From the NCBI GenBank assembly GCA_947574055.1, contig CANPIC010000001.1, positions 1 to 64,000 of the forward strand: a stretch of DNA of 64,000 bases. Reading direction: 5' to 3'. Of this stretch, positions 25,544 through 34,451 are shown piece after piece. The notes beneath the pieces were generated by a model. That model saw only the letters and a program-made list of their open reading frames with translations. It made no database searches and was not told the DNA's origin. The first letter of the stretch is position 1. Every line of letters begins with the position of its first letter. The position numbers were made by a program, and so were the translations under genes. Origin of the DNA: an uncultured bacterium (GTDB taxonomy: Bacteria; Bacillota; Clostridia; Lachnospirales; Lachnospiraceae).

Positions 25544-26405
25544 TGTATGTCTTTTCCGGCTGGATGACATTACGCCGGATATGGATTGGGACAAATTTTA
25601 CAGGGTAAAGGCGATCTTTGACAAATATAAGGTCAGGCCGCTGATCGGCGTGGTGCCGGACAACGAAGATCCGGGCCTGCGCCAGGGGGAGTATCATCAG
25701 GATTTCTGGGAATATATCCGTTCTCTGAAACGAAGCGGCTGGCAAATTGCCCAGCATGGCTACCGGCATGTGTATGAAACCCGCAGTTCCGGGCTGCTGG
25801 GGCTGAAAAAGGCCAGCGAATTTGCAGGTCTTTCTTATGAAGTGCAGTATGAAAAGATCAGAAACGGCAGGAAAATTTTGCAAAAACACGGCCTGGATGC
25901 TACAATATTTATGGCACCCGGTCATACGTATGACAAAAATACGCTCAAAGCACTGCGCAGTCTGGAGTTTACCTGTGTTTCCGACGGCTATTCCAATATT
26001 CCCTATTATACAAGGGGACTGTTGTTTGTTCCCTGCAGAAGCGCCAGGCCGCAGCTCTGCGAGGGGGTGGACACCATCTGCATCCACTGCAATGATCTGC
26101 ACGAGCGCGATTATGGGGAACTGGAAAACTTCCTGGCCGCTCACCATCAGCAGGTGATCCCTTTTTCGGAAATACTGGAACAGCTCTGGTATCCGGGCAG
26201 GACGATGGAAGTGCGTCTGCAGGAGAAGCGTAATCTGCTGTTGCACCGGATCAAACGTTATAGCGCGGAAAATCCCACGCTGCAGGCGTATCTGCGGGAG
26301 ACCTGGGATGAGGACAGCGGGCGCAGGAGGAAGAAAAGAGTCCGGGGGCTTCCGGGATTTTTGTGGAGGCGGTGCATCGGGTATGGGAAAGACAAAGAAG
26401 GATAA
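25536..26405 (+). CDS. DUF2334-type polysaccharide deacetylase-like protein
   Basis: A 289-residue protein of the carbohydrate esterase 4-related (beta/alpha)-barrel group. RLDD at residues 8-11 supplies the metal or catalytic aspartates, QIAQHGYRH near residue 75 the histidine motif, and FMAPGHTYDKNTLKAL near residue 125 the later motif, matching DUF2334 deacetylases. No signal peptide is visible, so it is probably cytoplasmic and would act on a nucleotide-sugar or lipid-linked substrate rather than on exported polymer. The C-terminal 50 residues are very basic. The start overlaps the FemAB-like gene by 8 bp. Confidence 0.72.
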   Translation: MINVCLFRLDDITPDMDWDKFYRVKAIFDKYKVRPLIGVVPDNEDPGLRQGEYHQDFWEYIRSLKRSGWQIAQHGYRHVYETRSSGLLGLKKASEFAGLSYEVQYEKIRNGRKILQKHGLDATIFMAPGHTYDKNTLKALRSLEFTCVSDGYSNIPYYTRGLLFVPCRSARPQLCEGVDTICIHCNDLHERDYGELENFLAAHHQQVIPFSEILEQLWYPGRTMEVRLQEKRNLLLHRIKRYSAENPTLQAYLRETWDEDSGRRRKKRVRGLPGFLWRRCIGYGKDKEG

Positions 26406-26420
26406 ACACAGGGAGAGAAC

Positions 26421-28202
26421 ATGGACAGAGATATCATAAAAAAATTAAGAGCAGTGCTGAGCAGGGAGCAGAAAAGAAAGGTAGTGGCTTTGTTATTTCT
26501 GATCCTGATCGGCGCCGTTTTGGAAACACTGGGGGTATCTATGATATTGCCCATTGTGATGGCGATTGTGGAGCCGGATGCGTTTACGGACAACAAGGCC
26601 GTAGTTATGGTCAGTGACCTGCTGGGACTTGAGAGTCTGGAACAGTTTGTGATAGCCATGATCGTTGTGCTGATCTTGCTCTTTGTTTTGAAAAACGCCT
26701 ATCTTCTGTTTATGTATTATGTGCAGCATACGTTTATCTGTAACAGCCAGTTCCTGATTTCCAGAGATTTGCTGCGCATTTATTTTAATAAGCCCTATGA
26801 GTTTTATCTAAATGCCAATACTTCTGATGTACTGCGTACCGTATACAGTGATACCACGGGAGTCTTTTCTCTGTTACTGGAATGTATCCAGTTTTTGTCG
26901 GAGTTTGTCATCGCCGTCTGTCTGGGACTGGTGCTGCTTGTCATCGACTTTCAGATGATGGTTATTATGTGCTTTGTGCTCTTTGGTGTCACCGGGCTGA
27001 TTGCGCTGCTTTTTAAGCCGAGGATGGGACGCATCGGACAGGAGGCCAGAGTCCGCCAGAGCCGCATGTATAACAGCATCATTCAGTCCATTATGGGGAT
27101 CAAGGACGTCAAGATATTTGCCAAAGAGGAATCCTTTCTGGAAGAATATGAAAACAATGGCAGAAAATTTTATGACTTATCCAGAAGCCAGAAAGTGCTG
27201 GGCTCTGCTCCCAGGCTGATCATTGAAAGCGTCTGTATCGGCGGGATACTGGCATATCTGGGCGCGATGATCGCGCTTGGACAAAGTGTGACCAGCATGC
27301 TGCCGCAGCTCACCGCTTTTGCCATGGCAGCAGTAAGGCTAATGCCCTGTGCGAACCGCATGAGCACCTATCTGGCCAATATTGCTTATTATAAGCCCAC
27401 ACTGGATTTTGTCTATGAAAATGTGGAGATGCCCCAGAACGTCCGGGAGCAGTATCATGCCAGAACCGGCAACGGCAGTAAGGAAGGCAAACTGCCTTTT
27501 CAGAGGGAGATCACGATCGCACAGATCAGCTACCGCTATCCCAATTCGGACAAAGTAATCTTTGATCAGGCCGATATGCGGATTCCCATCGGAAAATCCG
27601 TGGGAATCGTAGGAAAATCAGGTGCGGGCAAGAGCACTCTGGTGGACATCATGCTGGGGCTGTTGGATGCGCAGGGCGGGCAGATCCTGTGCGACGGGAC
27701 GGATGTTCTGCGTGATTATGCGGGCTGGCTGCATAATATCGGCTATATTCCGCAGACCATCAATCTGATCGACGATACGCTGCGGGCCAATGTGGCATTT
27801 GGCATCCCCCGGGAAAAGGTGGATGAGAACAGGGTGTGGGAAGTGCTGGAGGAAGCGCAGCTGACCTCTTTTGTCAAAGAACAGCCGGACGGGCTGGACA
27901 CGGAAATCGGGGAACGGGGCATCCGTATGTCGGGCGGGCAGAGACAGAGGCTGGGAATTGCCAGGGCTTTGTACCATGACCCCGAGCTGCTCATACTGGA
28001 TGAGGCGACATCGGCCCTGGACAATGATACGGAGGCCGCCATTATGGAAGCAATCAACAATTTCCATGGCAAGAAAACGATGCTCATTATCGCGCATCGT
28101 TTAAAGACCATAGAGAACTGTGACATGATCTTTGAGGTCAGAGACGGAAAGATTATACAGGAGACAAAGGATGGACCTAAATCTGTTTTTTCAGGGGTAT
28201 GA
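26421..28202 (+). CDS. pglK: ABC-type lipid-linked oligosaccharide flippase (PglK/MsbA-like)
   Basis: A 593-residue half-transporter with an N-terminal membrane domain (six helices, residues about 25-320) fused to an ATPase domain. Walker A is GKSGAGKST near residues 396-404, the signature MSGGQRQRLGIARAL is near residue 500, and Walker B LLILDEATSALD near 525 is followed by an IAHRLKT switch. The order and length match PglK, which flips the undecaprenyl-diphosphate oligosaccharide to the outside. It is the only complete flippase candidate in the window, since no Wzx is visible. The last 32 bp overlap the next gene. Confidence 0.85.
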   Translation: MDRDIIKKLRAVLSREQKRKVVALLFLILIGAVLETLGVSMILPIVMAIVEPDAFTDNKAVVMVSDLLGLESLEQFVIAMIVVLILLFVLKNAYLLFMYYVQHTFICNSQFLISRDLLRIYFNKPYEFYLNANTSDVLRTVYSDTTGVFSLLLECIQFLSEFVIAVCLGLVLLVIDFQMMVIMCFVLFGVTGLIALLFKPRMGRIGQEARVRQSRMYNSIIQSIMGIKDVKIFAKEESFLEEYENNGRKFYDLSRSQKVLGSAPRLIIESVCIGGILAYLGAMIALGQSVTSMLPQLTAFAMAAVRLMPCANRMSTYLANIAYYKPTLDFVYENVEMPQNVREQYHARTGNGSKEGKLPFQREITIAQISYRYPNSDKVIFDQADMRIPIGKSVGIVGKSGAGKSTLVDIMLGLLDAQGGQILCDGTDVLRDYAGWLHNIGYIPQTINLIDDTLRANVAFGIPREKVDENRVWEVLEEAQLTSFVKEQPDGLDTEIGERGIRMSGGQRQRLGIARALYHDPELLILDEATSALDNDTEAAIMEAINNFHGKKTMLIIAHRLKTIENCDMIFEVRDGKIIQETKDGPKSVFSGV

Positions 28203-29685
28203 TTCCGTAGACGGCTATCAGGCTTCCCTGCTGCGTGATATTGAGGCACAGATTCCTTTCCGCAGATGTGTACTCACAAGCCGGGACAATGACGGGCGGG
28301 ACAGCTATGATCCGGCCAAATATGAAAAGATTGATTATGATATGTGCGCCAATGCCCGCTACGAGTATCAGATGGATATGAACAGTCTGCGCCCGCTGTC
28401 CAGGGAGGTGCTTACTGCCATGGAGCCTTATGAACCGGCAGCGGTCAAGATGCTGTGCCGGATCACGGATTTTGATATTTTCACTTACGATGAGGCAAAA
28501 CGCTTTTATCTGCATCATCTGCGCTTCTGGAATGATGTATTTGAACGCAATCAGATCAATTATGTGTTTCTGACAGGGATTCCGCATCACACGCACGATT
28601 ATGTGATCTATGGTCTGACAAAGATCAAAAAGATTCCCCTGTGTATTCTGGCGCCTACCCATCTGCCGCACTGGTGCTTTGTGGGAAATGATCTGTACCG
28701 CCTGTATGAACGGTTGGATCAGGCCTACGCAAAACTGGAAGCAGAGAGGGCAGAAGTGGTGCTGCCGCCGGATGTGGAGGCCTATTACCAGGCGCTGCTG
28801 CGGGAAAACAAGCAACAGAAGATGCAGGTCATGCTAGGTTCGGGCAGTAAGAAGGAACACGCCAGAAAAGAAAAGCGGCAGATCATGGGATATGTCATGC
28901 CGGATCAGATTATAAAAAGGCAGTTGTCCCGCATCAGGCACGGCCTGGCGGACTCCCTGCGCAAGAGAGCCGCGGCCCCGTGGAAGGAAAGCCTTGCGTG
29001 GATGCGCAGGGACGCCTACTGCATCCATAAGGTACGGCATAAACTAAAGCACTGTGATACGATCAGGGAATATGAAAAAATGGCCGTGGTGCCGGACCGG
29101 CAAAGGCAGCGGTATGTGCTCTTTTTGCTGCATCTGCAGCCAGAAGCCACCACGTTACCGCAGGCGGGGGTATTTGCGGAGCAGGAACTGTGTGTGCAGT
29201 TATTGGCCCCTGTATTGAAAGCATATGGCATCAGGCTTTTTGTAAAAGAACATTTTGTACAACCCTATCATATGAAGACTTTTTACAGAGACCTGCGGGA
29301 GACGGATAATGTGACACTCATCAGCAGTGATGTGGATTCGGTGGATCTGCTGGCTGATTGCGTGGCGGCCGCCACTCCGGCAGGCACGGTGTCCATTGAG
29401 GCGATTGCCAATGGCAAGCCGGTGCTGGTATTTGGACATGGGGGGTTTGAGCATGGCCCCGGTATCTATCAGGTGGGAAATGAGGAGCAGTGCCGGATGG
29501 CAATCGAAGAGATATTGCAGAGCGGCCCGGTATCCACGGCGGCGGTGCGCCGCTATTTCAGGGCCTTTGCAGACAGCGGTATCTGCATTTATTCACCTGT
29601 GGAAGGTGCGGAGCCGGAACTGGTGGAGCGGAGCCGGAGACAGATTGTCGAGCTGGCAGTCAGGGAAATAAGAGGTGTGACATGA
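28171..29685 (+). CDS. Capsule-biosynthesis-type GT-B glycosyltransferase (KpsC/KpsS-like)
   Basis: A 504-residue protein. The ATG at 28171 is chosen (AGGAG seven bases upstream); an in-frame TTG at 28132 is weaker. The C-terminal half has VLFLLHLQPEATTLPQAG, GIRLFVKEHFVQPYHMK and TPAGTVSIEAIANGKPVLVFG, the motif order of capsule polysaccharide glycosyltransferases related to KpsC/KpsS, which use CMP-Kdo-like donors. The N-terminal half has a second domain with TGIPHHTHDYVIYGL. Because it directly precedes a nonulosonic acid pathway, it is a good candidate for transferring that CMP-activated sugar (inference). No signal peptide. Confidence 0.65.
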   Translation: MDLNLFFQGYDSVDGYQASLLRDIEAQIPFRRCVLTSRDNDGRDSYDPAKYEKIDYDMCANARYEYQMDMNSLRPLSREVLTAMEPYEPAAVKMLCRITDFDIFTYDEAKRFYLHHLRFWNDVFERNQINYVFLTGIPHHTHDYVIYGLTKIKKIPLCILAPTHLPHWCFVGNDLYRLYERLDQAYAKLEAERAEVVLPPDVEAYYQALLRENKQQKMQVMLGSGSKKEHARKEKRQIMGYVMPDQIIKRQLSRIRHGLADSLRKRAAAPWKESLAWMRRDAYCIHKVRHKLKHCDTIREYEKMAVVPDRQRQRYVLFLLHLQPEATTLPQAGVFAEQELCVQLLAPVLKAYGIRLFVKEHFVQPYHMKTFYRDLRETDNVTLISSDVDSVDLLADCVAAATPAGTVSIEAIANGKPVLVFGHGGFEHGPGIYQVGNEEQCRMAIEEILQSGPVSTAAVRRYFRAFADSGICIYSPVEGAEPELVERSRRQIVELAVREIRGVT

Positions 29686-30662
29686 AAAAAGTATTGGTGA
29701 CAGGTGCGGACGGTTTTATCGGCAGCCATTTGACAGAACATCTGATGGAAAAAGGGTATGAGGTAAAGGCGTTTACGTATTATAATTCGTTTAACAGCTG
29801 GGGGTGGCTGGATAGTCTGCCAAAGGAAAAACTGCAGCAGATCGAAATCTTTCAGGGTGATATCCGGGATCCCAATGGTGTGAGAGAGGCCATGAAAGGG
29901 ACAGATGGTGTTTTTCATCTGGCGGCGCTGATTGCCATTCCGTTCAGCTATCACTCGCCTGATTCTTATGTGGACACGAATATCAAGGGGACACTGAATG
30001 TATTGCAGGCGGCCCGGGATCTGGATATGGAACGGGTACTGATCACATCCACTTCGGAAGTATACGGGACAGCGCAGTATGTTCCCATTGATGAAAAGCA
30101 TCCTTATCAGGGGCAGTCTCCCTATTCCGCCACCAAGATAGGAGCGGATCGTCTGGCGGAGAGTTTTTACCGGAGTTTTGATCTTCCGGTGACGATCGTG
30201 CGGCCGTTCAATACCTTTGGCCCCAGGCAGTCGGCCAGGGCGGTGATCCCTACCATCGTCATGCAGCTTCTGTCAGGCAAAGAAGAGATCAGTCTTGGTT
30301 CGCTGACACCCACCCGGGATTTTAATTATGTCAAGGATACGGCAAACGGCTTTTATGAGATTGCGGTGTCCGGGCAGACGGTGGGAGAGGAAATCAATAT
30401 CGCGACACAAAGAGAGATCAGCATCGGTGATCTGGCCCATGAACTGATCCGCCAGATCAATCCCAAAGCCCATATCGTATGTGATGAGCAGCGTACCAGG
30501 CCGGAGAAGAGTGAGGTGAACAGGCTGCTGGGCTGCAATGAGAAAATCCTGCGGCTGACAGGCTGGAAACCCCGCTACAGTTTTGAACAGGGGCTGGCCG
30601 AGACGATAGAGTGGATCAGAGAGCATATGAATACGTATAAAACGGATATTTATAATGTGTGA
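29682..30662 (+). CDS. legB: NAD-dependent 4,6-dehydratase (LegB type)
   Basis: A 326-residue soluble SDR. The start at 29682 overlaps the preceding stop as ATGA and gives KKVLVTGADGFIGSHL at the N-terminus; the longer reading adds 64 residues from another frame's gene. TSTSEVYGTAQYVPIDEKHP and Y148/K152 in SPYSATKIGADRL are dehydratase-like, and the ending YKTDIYNV is typical of LegB. LegB removes water from GDP-GlcNAc to give the 4-keto-6-deoxy sugar in legionaminic acid synthesis. The PtmE-type nucleotidyltransferase next door supports the GDP-sugar route. Confidence 0.83.
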   Translation: MKKVLVTGADGFIGSHLTEHLMEKGYEVKAFTYYNSFNSWGWLDSLPKEKLQQIEIFQGDIRDPNGVREAMKGTDGVFHLAALIAIPFSYHSPDSYVDTNIKGTLNVLQAARDLDMERVLITSTSEVYGTAQYVPIDEKHPYQGQSPYSATKIGADRLAESFYRSFDLPVTIVRPFNTFGPRQSARAVIPTIVMQLLSGKEEISLGSLTPTRDFNYVKDTANGFYEIAVSGQTVGEEINIATQREISIGDLAHELIRQINPKAHIVCDEQRTRPEKSEVNRLLGCNEKILRLTGWKPRYSFEQGLAETIEWIREHMNTYKTDIYNV

Positions 30663-30717
30663 TTGGTGCGGCCCTGCGGATTTATCCCTGTGAAGCCTGG
30701 CCGCACGGAAGGAATAG

Positions 30718-31788
30718 ATGGCGATGATGGATGAAAAAACGGCAAAACTCTGCATTTCCCCGGATTGTTCCATTCTGGAAGCGATCCGGGTACTGGATGA
30801 GACACATGAGCGGATTGTGCTGATTGCGGAGAACGAGCGGCTGCTGGGTGTGCTGACTGACAGTGATGTCAGAAAGTGGATTCTCAAAAGCGGCGAGATG
30901 ACGGAAAAAGTGACAGCGGCCATGACAACGAAACCGGTTTGTGTCACGCAGAAGGAGAGGTCAAGGGCTGGGGGACTGATGGAACGCTACGGCATTGATG
31001 CGATTCCGGTGCTGGATGATCAGGGCATGTTGACGGATCTTTTATTTCGCTATGAAGCATCGGAAAAAAGAAAGCGCCGCGGGAAGCCATTGACAGCGCC
31101 GGTGGTCATTATGGCGGGCGGAAAGGGCACTCGTCTGTTTCCGTACACCCAGGTATTGCCCAAGCCGCTGCTGCCGATCGGCAATACTACGATACTGGAG
31201 CAGGTCATCGATTCTTTCCGTGAGGCAGGCTGCGGCACATTTTATATTTCCGTGCATTATAAGAAAAACCTGATCAAAGCATATTTTCAGGATCTGCATC
31301 CGGATTATGAAGTGGTATATGTGGAAGAGGAAGAATTTCTGGGGACGGCAGGCAGTCTCTATCTTGTCAAAGACCGCATCAGGGAACCCTTTTTTGTCAG
31401 TAACTGTGACATCCTTTTAGATGTCGATTATGGAAAGATCATGCGTTTTCATAAAGAAAACGAAAATAAGATCACGCTGATTACCTCGCTGAAAAATTAT
31501 ACCATACCCTATGGCGTGGTCAATATCGACGGGGACGGGCAGGTGGAAAACCTGTCGGAAAAACCGGAGCTGAGCTTTCTGGTAAATACGGGTGTCTATG
31601 TACTGGATCCGCAAGTACTGGATCTGATCCCCAGGGAAGAGTTTATGCATATTACGGATCTGATCCAGGTCTGTCTGGAACAGGGAGATAAGATCGGTGT
31701 CTATCCTATCACGGAAAAAGCGTGGGAGGATATGGGGGAATTTTCCAGCATGGAAGAGATGCTGAGAGCCAGACAGGATGAGGAATAG
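30718..31788 (+). CDS. ptmE: CBS-domain sugar-1-phosphate nucleotidyltransferase (PtmE type)
   Basis: A 356-residue protein. Residues about 8-120 form a CBS pair (SILEAIRVLDETHERIVLI, GVLTDSDVRKWIL, GIDAIPVLDDQGMLTDLL), followed by a nucleotidyltransferase domain with MAGGKGTRLFPYTQVLPKPL near residues 131-150 and SNCDILLDVDYG. This architecture is that of PtmE, the glucosamine-1-phosphate guanylyltransferase that supplies GDP-sugars for legionaminic acid. The CBS pair probably gives allosteric control. GGAAGGA precedes the ATG; ATGs at 30724 and 30727 are alternatives. It lies 55 bp after legB. Confidence 0.83.
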   Translation: MAMMDEKTAKLCISPDCSILEAIRVLDETHERIVLIAENERLLGVLTDSDVRKWILKSGEMTEKVTAAMTTKPVCVTQKERSRAGGLMERYGIDAIPVLDDQGMLTDLLFRYEASEKRKRRGKPLTAPVVIMAGGKGTRLFPYTQVLPKPLLPIGNTTILEQVIDSFREAGCGTFYISVHYKKNLIKAYFQDLHPDYEVVYVEEEEFLGTAGSLYLVKDRIREPFFVSNCDILLDVDYGKIMRFHKENENKITLITSLKNYTIPYGVVNIDGDGQVENLSEKPELSFLVNTGVYVLDPQVLDLIPREEFMHITDLIQVCLEQGDKIGVYPITEKAWEDMGEFSSMEEMLRARQDEE

Positions 31789-31833
31789 CCGGGATAACGG
31801 CAGAGCGGCGGATCAGGCGGGAGGCGATACGAG

Positions 31834-32760
31834 ATGAGTATGAGAGAAAGGCCGGCAGCGGGCAGGGAAGAAGGCGGCGCAAAGAAAATACTGGTTACCG
31901 GGGCGGGCGGCTTTATCGGCAATGCACTGGCACAGTACCTGCGGGAAAAAGGTGCCGCGGTGCTCGGGATGGGAGCGCAGGTGCTCGATGTCACGGATCA
32001 GGCGGCCATAGAGCGGCTTCCCGCCGGGGAACTGCGGCATATCGTGCATCTGGCGGGCAAGACCTTTGTGCCAAAGAGCTGGGAAGAGCCGGGAGATTTT
32101 CTGAAGACAAATATGCTGGGAACGCTGCACATGCTGGAACTGTGCAGAAAAAGGAACATTTCCATGACATATATCAGCGCCTATATTTACGGACTGCCGC
32201 AGCGGATTCCCATCCGGGAGACAGACAGGGTAAATCCTAACAATCCCTATGCAAAGTCCAAATATATGGCGGAGGAATTGTGTCAGTTTTACGCGGAGCA
32301 GTATGGCGTAAATGTGAGCGTGATCAGGCCGTTTAATGTATATGGCGCGGGGCAGAGACAAGACTTTCTGATTCCGCAGATTATCAACCAGGCAATGCAT
32401 GAGCAATGTATCAGGGTTATGGACCTGATGCCGGGCCGGGATTATATTTATCTGGATGATCTGCTGGAAGCCATTTGGCTGACCGTGGAAAATGTGCAGG
32501 AATATGATGTATTTAATATCGGCATGGGGGTATCGTATACGGTGGGAGAAGTGATTGACACCGTGCAGCGGCTGCTGGGTACTGCATGGCCGGTGGAATG
32601 TCAGAACAAGGCCCGCAGAAATGAATTGAGCAATGTGGTGGCGGATATTTCCCATGCGCGGGAAGTGCTCGGGTGGCAGCCCGGGCATACACTGGAAGAA
32701 GGGCTGGGGAAAATGATAAAGAAAATGCAGGAGAGCGAAGCCAGAAAGGGGTGCCTATGA
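31834..32760 (+). CDS. NAD-dependent sugar epimerase/dehydratase (extended SDR)
   Basis: A 308-residue extended SDR with KKILVTGAGGFIGNALAQYL near residues 17-36 and catalytic Y139/K143 in NPYAKSK. The strand before the catalytic Tyr reads ISAYIYG, so the usual Ser/Thr-rich SSxxVYG is altered, although a serine is present. Fifteen polar residues precede the Rossmann motif. It ends as ATGA with the NeuB-type gene. It could epimerise or reduce the 4-keto sugar made by LegB, which would give a nonulosonate lacking the C7 amino group (inference), or modify a different nucleotide sugar. Confidence 0.72.
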   Translation: MSMRERPAAGREEGGAKKILVTGAGGFIGNALAQYLREKGAAVLGMGAQVLDVTDQAAIERLPAGELRHIVHLAGKTFVPKSWEEPGDFLKTNMLGTLHMLELCRKRNISMTYISAYIYGLPQRIPIRETDRVNPNNPYAKSKYMAEELCQFYAEQYGVNVSVIRPFNVYGAGQRQDFLIPQIINQAMHEQCIRVMDLMPGRDYIYLDDLLEAIWLTVENVQEYDVFNIGMGVSYTVGEVIDTVQRLLGTAWPVECQNKARRNELSNVVADISHAREVLGWQPGHTLEEGLGKMIKKMQESEARKGCL

Positions 32761-33767
32761 ACTGGAACCGGCATAACATATATATCATAGCGGAGATCGG
32801 CGGAAACTTCACGACCTGGGAAGAGGCGGCGGAGCTGATCGACAAGGCAAAGGCGTGCGGCGTGGATGCGGTAAAACTGCAGACTTACAGAGCGGAAACA
32901 CTTTCCAGCAAAAAAGCACTGTTTGATATGGAAAACACCGGCGTGACCTCGCAGTACGATCTGTTTGATGCATATGCTGTGGGGGAAGAGTTGCACCGCA
33001 AAATATTTGCCTATGCCAAAAGCCTGGGCCTGGATATTTTTTCCTCACCTTCTCATCAAAGTGATGTGGATATGCTGGAGCGACTGGGGTGTGATGCCTA
33101 TAAAACGGGCTCCGACGATGCGGTCAATCTTCCTTTGCTCCGTTACATCGCCGCACTGGGAAAGCCAGTGATCTATGCAAGTGGTATGTGTACACTGGAT
33201 GAGGTCAGGCGTTCGGTAGATGTGATGCTGGCCCAGGGCAACCGCCGGATTGCCATCCTCCATGCCATCACAGCCTATCCCACCCATGCGGAAGATGTCA
33301 ATCTGCGGGCGATAGGGACGCTGCAGGATGCGTTTCCGGGGCTGACAGTCGGCTATTCGGATCATACGATGGGGATTACGGCCTGCATCTGTGCGGCAGC
33401 CATGGGCGCGCGGATTCTGGAAAAACATTTTACATATGATAAGCAGGCACAGGGGCCGGACCACATGCACTCCGCCGATCCTGAGCAGATGCGCCGTCTG
33501 GTGGAGGCAGTGCGGGAATTTGAGGTGATGAGGGGGCATGGGATTAAGATGCCGGCGCCCTCTGAGCGCATCACAAGGCGAAATAACCGTAAGAGCGTGG
33601 TGCTCTGCCGGGATGTGAAAGCGGGGGAGATCATAGCAGGCGATGCGGTGGATATCAAGAGGCCGGGCTATGGCATCGAGCCGGCCTTTCTGGAACAGGT
33701 GATCGGCAGACGGGCCGGCAGGGATCTGTATGCGGAAGATGTGCTGAACTGGGAGGATCTTGGGTAA
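32757..33767 (+). CDS. NeuB family nonulosonic acid synthase (LegI/PseI/SpsE type)
   Basis: A 336-residue TIM-barrel synthase with a C-terminal SAF antifreeze-like domain (residues about 280-336). IYIIAEIGGNFTTWEEA, VDAVKLQTYRAETL, DAYKTGSDDAVNLPLL, GKPVIYASGM and KHFTYDKQAQGPDHMHS are the NeuB-family landmarks, with AEIGGNF in place of the usual AEIGxNH. It condenses phosphoenolpyruvate with a six-carbon N-acyl sugar to a nine-carbon keto acid in the cytoplasm. The start at 32757 makes an ATGA overlap; a longer reading adds 28 residues. LegB, PtmE, SpsF and SpsG beside it place it in a nonulosonate pathway; which one is not determined. Confidence 0.86.
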   Translation: MNWNRHNIYIIAEIGGNFTTWEEAAELIDKAKACGVDAVKLQTYRAETLSSKKALFDMENTGVTSQYDLFDAYAVGEELHRKIFAYAKSLGLDIFSSPSHQSDVDMLERLGCDAYKTGSDDAVNLPLLRYIAALGKPVIYASGMCTLDEVRRSVDVMLAQGNRRIAILHAITAYPTHAEDVNLRAIGTLQDAFPGLTVGYSDHTMGITACICAAAMGARILEKHFTYDKQAQGPDHMHSADPEQMRRLVEAVREFEVMRGHGIKMPAPSERITRRNNRKSVVLCRDVKAGEIIAGDAVDIKRPGYGIEPAFLEQVIGRRAGRDLYAEDVLNWEDLG

Positions 33768-33800
33768 AGGTAACCTGTGTCAGCGGAAAGGAGAATCGGT

Positions 33801-34430
33801 ATGAATATACTTGCTATCGGGGCGCATTTTGATGATATTGAACTGGGCTGCAGCGGGAGTCTTGCCAGGCATGTGCGGCAGGGAGATCAGGTGACGATGT
33901 ATGTGGCTACGAAATCCGGGTTCAGAAGCCCGGGCAGAGAGCAGATACGCAGCAATGAACAGGCTCTGGCAGAGGGAAATGCCGCGGCCGAACTGATCGG
34001 AGCCAAAGTGATCTGCGGCGGATTTGAAACGCTGCAGCTGGAATTTGAGGACAATCTGAATGGACAGCTTGTCAGCCTGATTGAGAAAGAAAAAATAGAT
34101 CTGATTTACACACATTATAAAGATGACGTACACCATGATCATGCGGCACTGGCGCGGGCCAGCCTTCATGCGGGGCGGCATGTGCCCAGGCTGCTTTGCT
34201 ATCACAGCAACTATTATCAGTCGGATGTACAGTTTACTGCCAATTTTTTTGTTGATATTACCGATACCTGGCAGACGAAAGAAGCCGTAATCAGGGCCCA
34301 TAAATCGGAATTTGAGCGGGTGGGGGATCAGTGGATCCGTTATTTCAAAAGAGAAGCGGAAAATTACGGACTGGCCATCGGTGCGGAACTGGCAGAAGGG
34401 TTTCGATGTGTGAAATGGCTGGTAGGATAG
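33801..34430 (+). CDS. PIG-L/LmbE family zinc N-deacetylase (intact motif)
   Basis: A 209-residue PIG-L family enzyme, the same length as its paralogue at 17365. The catalytic and zinc motif is complete: A8-H-F-D-D-I-E14, with the distal H112-D-H114. PIG-L enzymes remove N-acetyl groups from GlcNAc-type sugars. It starts at 33801 after AGGAG; eight more residues upstream lack a site. It sits between the NeuB-type synthase and the cytidylyltransferase, so deacetylation of the nonulosonate or its precursor, perhaps followed by another acyl group, is a reasonable idea (inference). Confidence 0.83.
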   Translation: MNILAIGAHFDDIELGCSGSLARHVRQGDQVTMYVATKSGFRSPGREQIRSNEQALAEGNAAAELIGAKVICGGFETLQLEFEDNLNGQLVSLIEKEKIDLIYTHYKDDVHHDHAALARASLHAGRHVPRLLCYHSNYYQSDVQFTANFFVDITDTWQTKEAVIRAHKSEFERVGDQWIRYFKREAENYGLAIGAELAEGFRCVKWLVG

Positions 34431-34451
34431 GCGCAAAGAAGGGAGGATCCT

